Assembly (NCBI GenBank): GCA_003973585.1
Contig: QNYN01000142.1
Span: 1-6,093 of the forward strand
Direction of reading: 5' to 3'
Source of the DNA: Fusobacteriota bacterium
GTDB taxonomy: Bacteria; Fusobacteriota; Fusobacteriia; Fusobacteriales; Fusobacteriaceae
DNA: 6,093 nucleotides
Position numbers and translations under genes: made by a program
Part shown: positions 4,563 to 6,093 of the stretch, piece by piece
Layout of the letters: each line of letters starts with the position of its first letter
Position numbering within the stretch: the stretch's first letter is position 1
Notes under the pieces: generated by a model
Databases searched by the model: none
What the model saw: only the letters and a program-made list of their open reading frames with translations
What the model was told of the DNA's origin: nothing

Positions 4563-6047
4563 ATGAAAAAATTTATGTTAACTTTATGTTTTGTTTTTAT
4601 TTCAGGATGTTCTAGTTATGTCCCTAAAAATGAAATTTCAGAAGTAAAAACAGTAGAAAGCATAAAAAGTAATAATAGTGAAAAGGAAACCAATGAAAAC
4701 ATAACCTTTTCCAATCAAAAATGGTGGTTAACTTATAAGGATGAAAATCTAAATGAATTAATAGAGTTAACTCTAGAATCAAATAGTGATTTAAAAATAG
4801 CTACTCTAAATATCCAAAGGGCTAGTGCAACAATAGATGCTGCTGCTGATAGTGCTTTTAAAATGGGGTTATATGGTGGAGCTACATATTATGGAACAAG
4901 TAAACCCCATACAAAATCAAAGGCAATAGGACCTCAACCTATTGGAATCCCTGAAGATGCTTTTGCTGGAGAAACTGCATATGTTGCTGGTGCGGGGCTT
5001 AAAGCTAGCTATAATTTCAACTTTTATGACAAATATGGAAATTTAGCTAAACAACAAGAATATATTGCAAGGGGATTAGAATTTAGAACTAAATTAGTTG
5101 AACTTAGTTTGACTACTAACTTAACAAAATTATATGGGTATTATCTATATTTAGAAACAGAAAAAGAAAATTTAGATGCTAGATTAAAAGTTTTAAATTC
5201 TATAAAAGATAAAGTTGAAAAAACTATAGAATTAGGTAATGGAGTAGATGAAGACTTACTTTCTATTAATAATAAAATTTTAGCTTTAAATAAATATATA
5301 AATTTAAACAAATTACATAGAGAATCGACAATTGAAACTATCAATTCTCTATCTTCATATGAGCATAGAGAAGAAGTTGATAGAATATTAAAAAATGCAA
5401 AGAAAGACAAGCTTTTAGAAGAAGATTTTATTGTTCCTAATAGTGTTTCTTCCGATGTTATAGTAAATCGTCCTGATGTTCAATACTATATGATGATGAT
5501 AGAATCACAAAAGGCTAAATTAACTGCTGCTAAATCTGATTTTTATCCACAAATGTCAATTGGTGGAGATATAGGATATAGAGGTGTTGGATTAGACAAT
5601 AGCTTCAAAGATTTTTCTTCTTTAATGTGGTCTTTTGGTCCAAAAGTATATTTACCTATATTTAATCTTTCAGGTGTAAAAACAAACTATAAAATTGCTG
5701 GAATACAAGTAAATATCTTTGTTGAAGATTATAATAAAACTGTAAATGGAGCTATCAAGGATATCAACGATAAACTTACTTCAGTAAAAATAGCTAAAAT
5801 CAATTATAGAGATATAGATCAAATATATTTAAATAATAAAAAACAATATGAAAATTCTAACTTTAAATTTAAAATAGGATCTATTTCTGAATATGAAAAT
5901 CTAAATGATCAATACACTTACTTAGCTGCATCTTTGACTAAAAATCAACAAAATTATAAAGTCTTTTCTGAACAAGTAGACTTAATAAATAGTTTAGGTG
6001 GAGTTTATAAAAGTAAAGATGAAATAAAAAAAGATAGCTTAAATTAG
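4563..6047 (+). CDS. Outer-membrane efflux lipoprotein, TolC/NodT family
   Basis: Outer-membrane channel component of a tripartite export pump, which would pass substrates from an inner-membrane transporter and periplasmic adaptor to the outside. The 494 residues fit the family. The N-terminus is a lipoprotein signal peptide with lipobox ISGC and lipidation at C16, followed by a polar linker to about residue 50. The mature part opens with the typical WWLTYKDENLNELIELTLESN-like block (54-74, compare WW..F.D..L..L...AL..N). GLKASYNFNFYDKYGN at 145-160 is the first beta-strand region. NRPDVQYYMMMIESQKAKL at 302-320 and FYPQMSIGG at 327-335 mark the second internal repeat, followed by WSFGPKVYLPIFN at 356-368 and a C-terminal LINSLGG at 474-480. 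Start support: AGGAGG 5 nt before the ATG. Its stop codon overlaps the next gene's ribosome binding site. The substrate cannot be told; multidrug efflux and other export roles are all possible. Confidence 0.93.
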   Translation: MKKFMLTLCFVFISGCSSYVPKNEISEVKTVESIKSNNSEKETNENITFSNQKWWLTYKDENLNELIELTLESNSDLKIATLNIQRASATIDAAADSAFKMGLYGGATYYGTSKPHTKSKAIGPQPIGIPEDAFAGETAYVAGAGLKASYNFNFYDKYGNLAKQQEYIARGLEFRTKLVELSLTTNLTKLYGYYLYLETEKENLDARLKVLNSIKDKVEKTIELGNGVDEDLLSINNKILALNKYINLNKLHRESTIETINSLSSYEHREEVDRILKNAKKDKLLEEDFIVPNSVSSDVIVNRPDVQYYMMMIESQKAKLTAAKSDFYPQMSIGGDIGYRGVGLDNSFKDFSSLMWSFGPKVYLPIFNLSGVKTNYKIAGIQVNIFVEDYNKTVNGAIKDINDKLTSVKIAKINYRDIDQIYLNNKKQYENSNFKFKIGSISEYENLNDQYTYLAASLTKNQQNYKVFSEQVDLINSLGGVYKSKDEIKKDSLN

Positions 6048-6055
6048 GAGGAACA

Positions 6056-6093
6056 ATGGCAAAAGAAATTATAAAAGAAGATGAAAATCTACA
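6056..6093 (+). CDS. Start of the next gene in the efflux operon (first 12 codons only)
   Basis: ATG at 6056 follows AGGAGG (6046-6051), which overlaps the stop codon of the outer-membrane protein gene, so the two are translationally coupled with 8 nt between them. The visible residues are MAKEIIKEDENL, with no stop before the window edge. This is too little for a family call. By context a periplasmic adaptor or inner-membrane transporter subunit is expected, but the charged, hydrophilic start shows no signal peptide within the visible part. Confidence 0.7.
   Translation, partial: MAKEIIKEDENL

Noticed and set aside
5141..5410. Minus-strand open frame of 89 codons
   Set aside because: It lies wholly inside the well-supported efflux lipoprotein gene on the other strand, is low in complexity (Ser/Phe/Leu-rich, the usual antisense of AT-rich coding DNA) and has no family resemblance.
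1..6093. CRISPR arrays, insertion sequences, tRNA or rRNA genes, phage or plasmid elements
   Set aside because: I saw no spaced direct repeats, no transposase-like frame, no cloverleaf or rRNA-like segment, and no gap between genes larger than about 170 bp.

Overview
The window is strongly AT-rich DNA with dense coding and clear AGGAGG/AGGGAG-type ribosome binding sites. It reads as chromosomal DNA of a diderm, low-GC anaerobe. The best guess is Fusobacteriota (Fusobacterium or a relative): the codon use is A/T-biased, the TrpRS and thymidine kinase look Bacillus/Clostridium-like, and yet there is an outer-membrane efflux lipoprotein. The taxon is an inference, not something proven by the sequence.

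Left two thirds (1-3288, minus strand): five genes run leftwards from a promoter near 3334-3362, separated by only 12-51 bp, so they are probably one operon. In order of transcription they are a PAP2-type membrane phosphatase, thymidine kinase (tdk), a divergent TruA-like pseudouridine synthase with a KH-like tail, a small HD-domain protein, and the N-terminal part of a B12-binding radical SAM protein of the TIGR03960 type. The last gene runs off the left edge just inside its iron-sulfur cysteine motif. The first two genes suggest envelope lipid or nucleotide salvage housekeeping. The third is predicted to act on RNA.

Centre (3289-3457): a compact divergent regulatory region. A minus-strand promoter and a plus-strand promoter stand back to back with their -35 boxes 1 bp apart. 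The plus-strand transcript carries a short hairpin plus eight T's directly before the ribosome binding site of trpS, which looks like a leader terminator (attenuator).

Right third (3458-6093, plus strand): trpS (tryptophanyl-tRNA synthetase) is followed by its own intrinsic terminator. After a probable new promoter and a 9-bp inverted repeat comes an outer-membrane efflux lipoprotein of the TolC/NodT family. Its stop codon overlaps the ribosome binding site of another gene, of which only the first 12 codons are visible. This pair is probably the start of a tripartite efflux operon.

The window is mostly ordinary housekeeping. The items most worth a second look are the TruA-like/KH fusion with its altered active-site loop, and the leader terminator of trpS.
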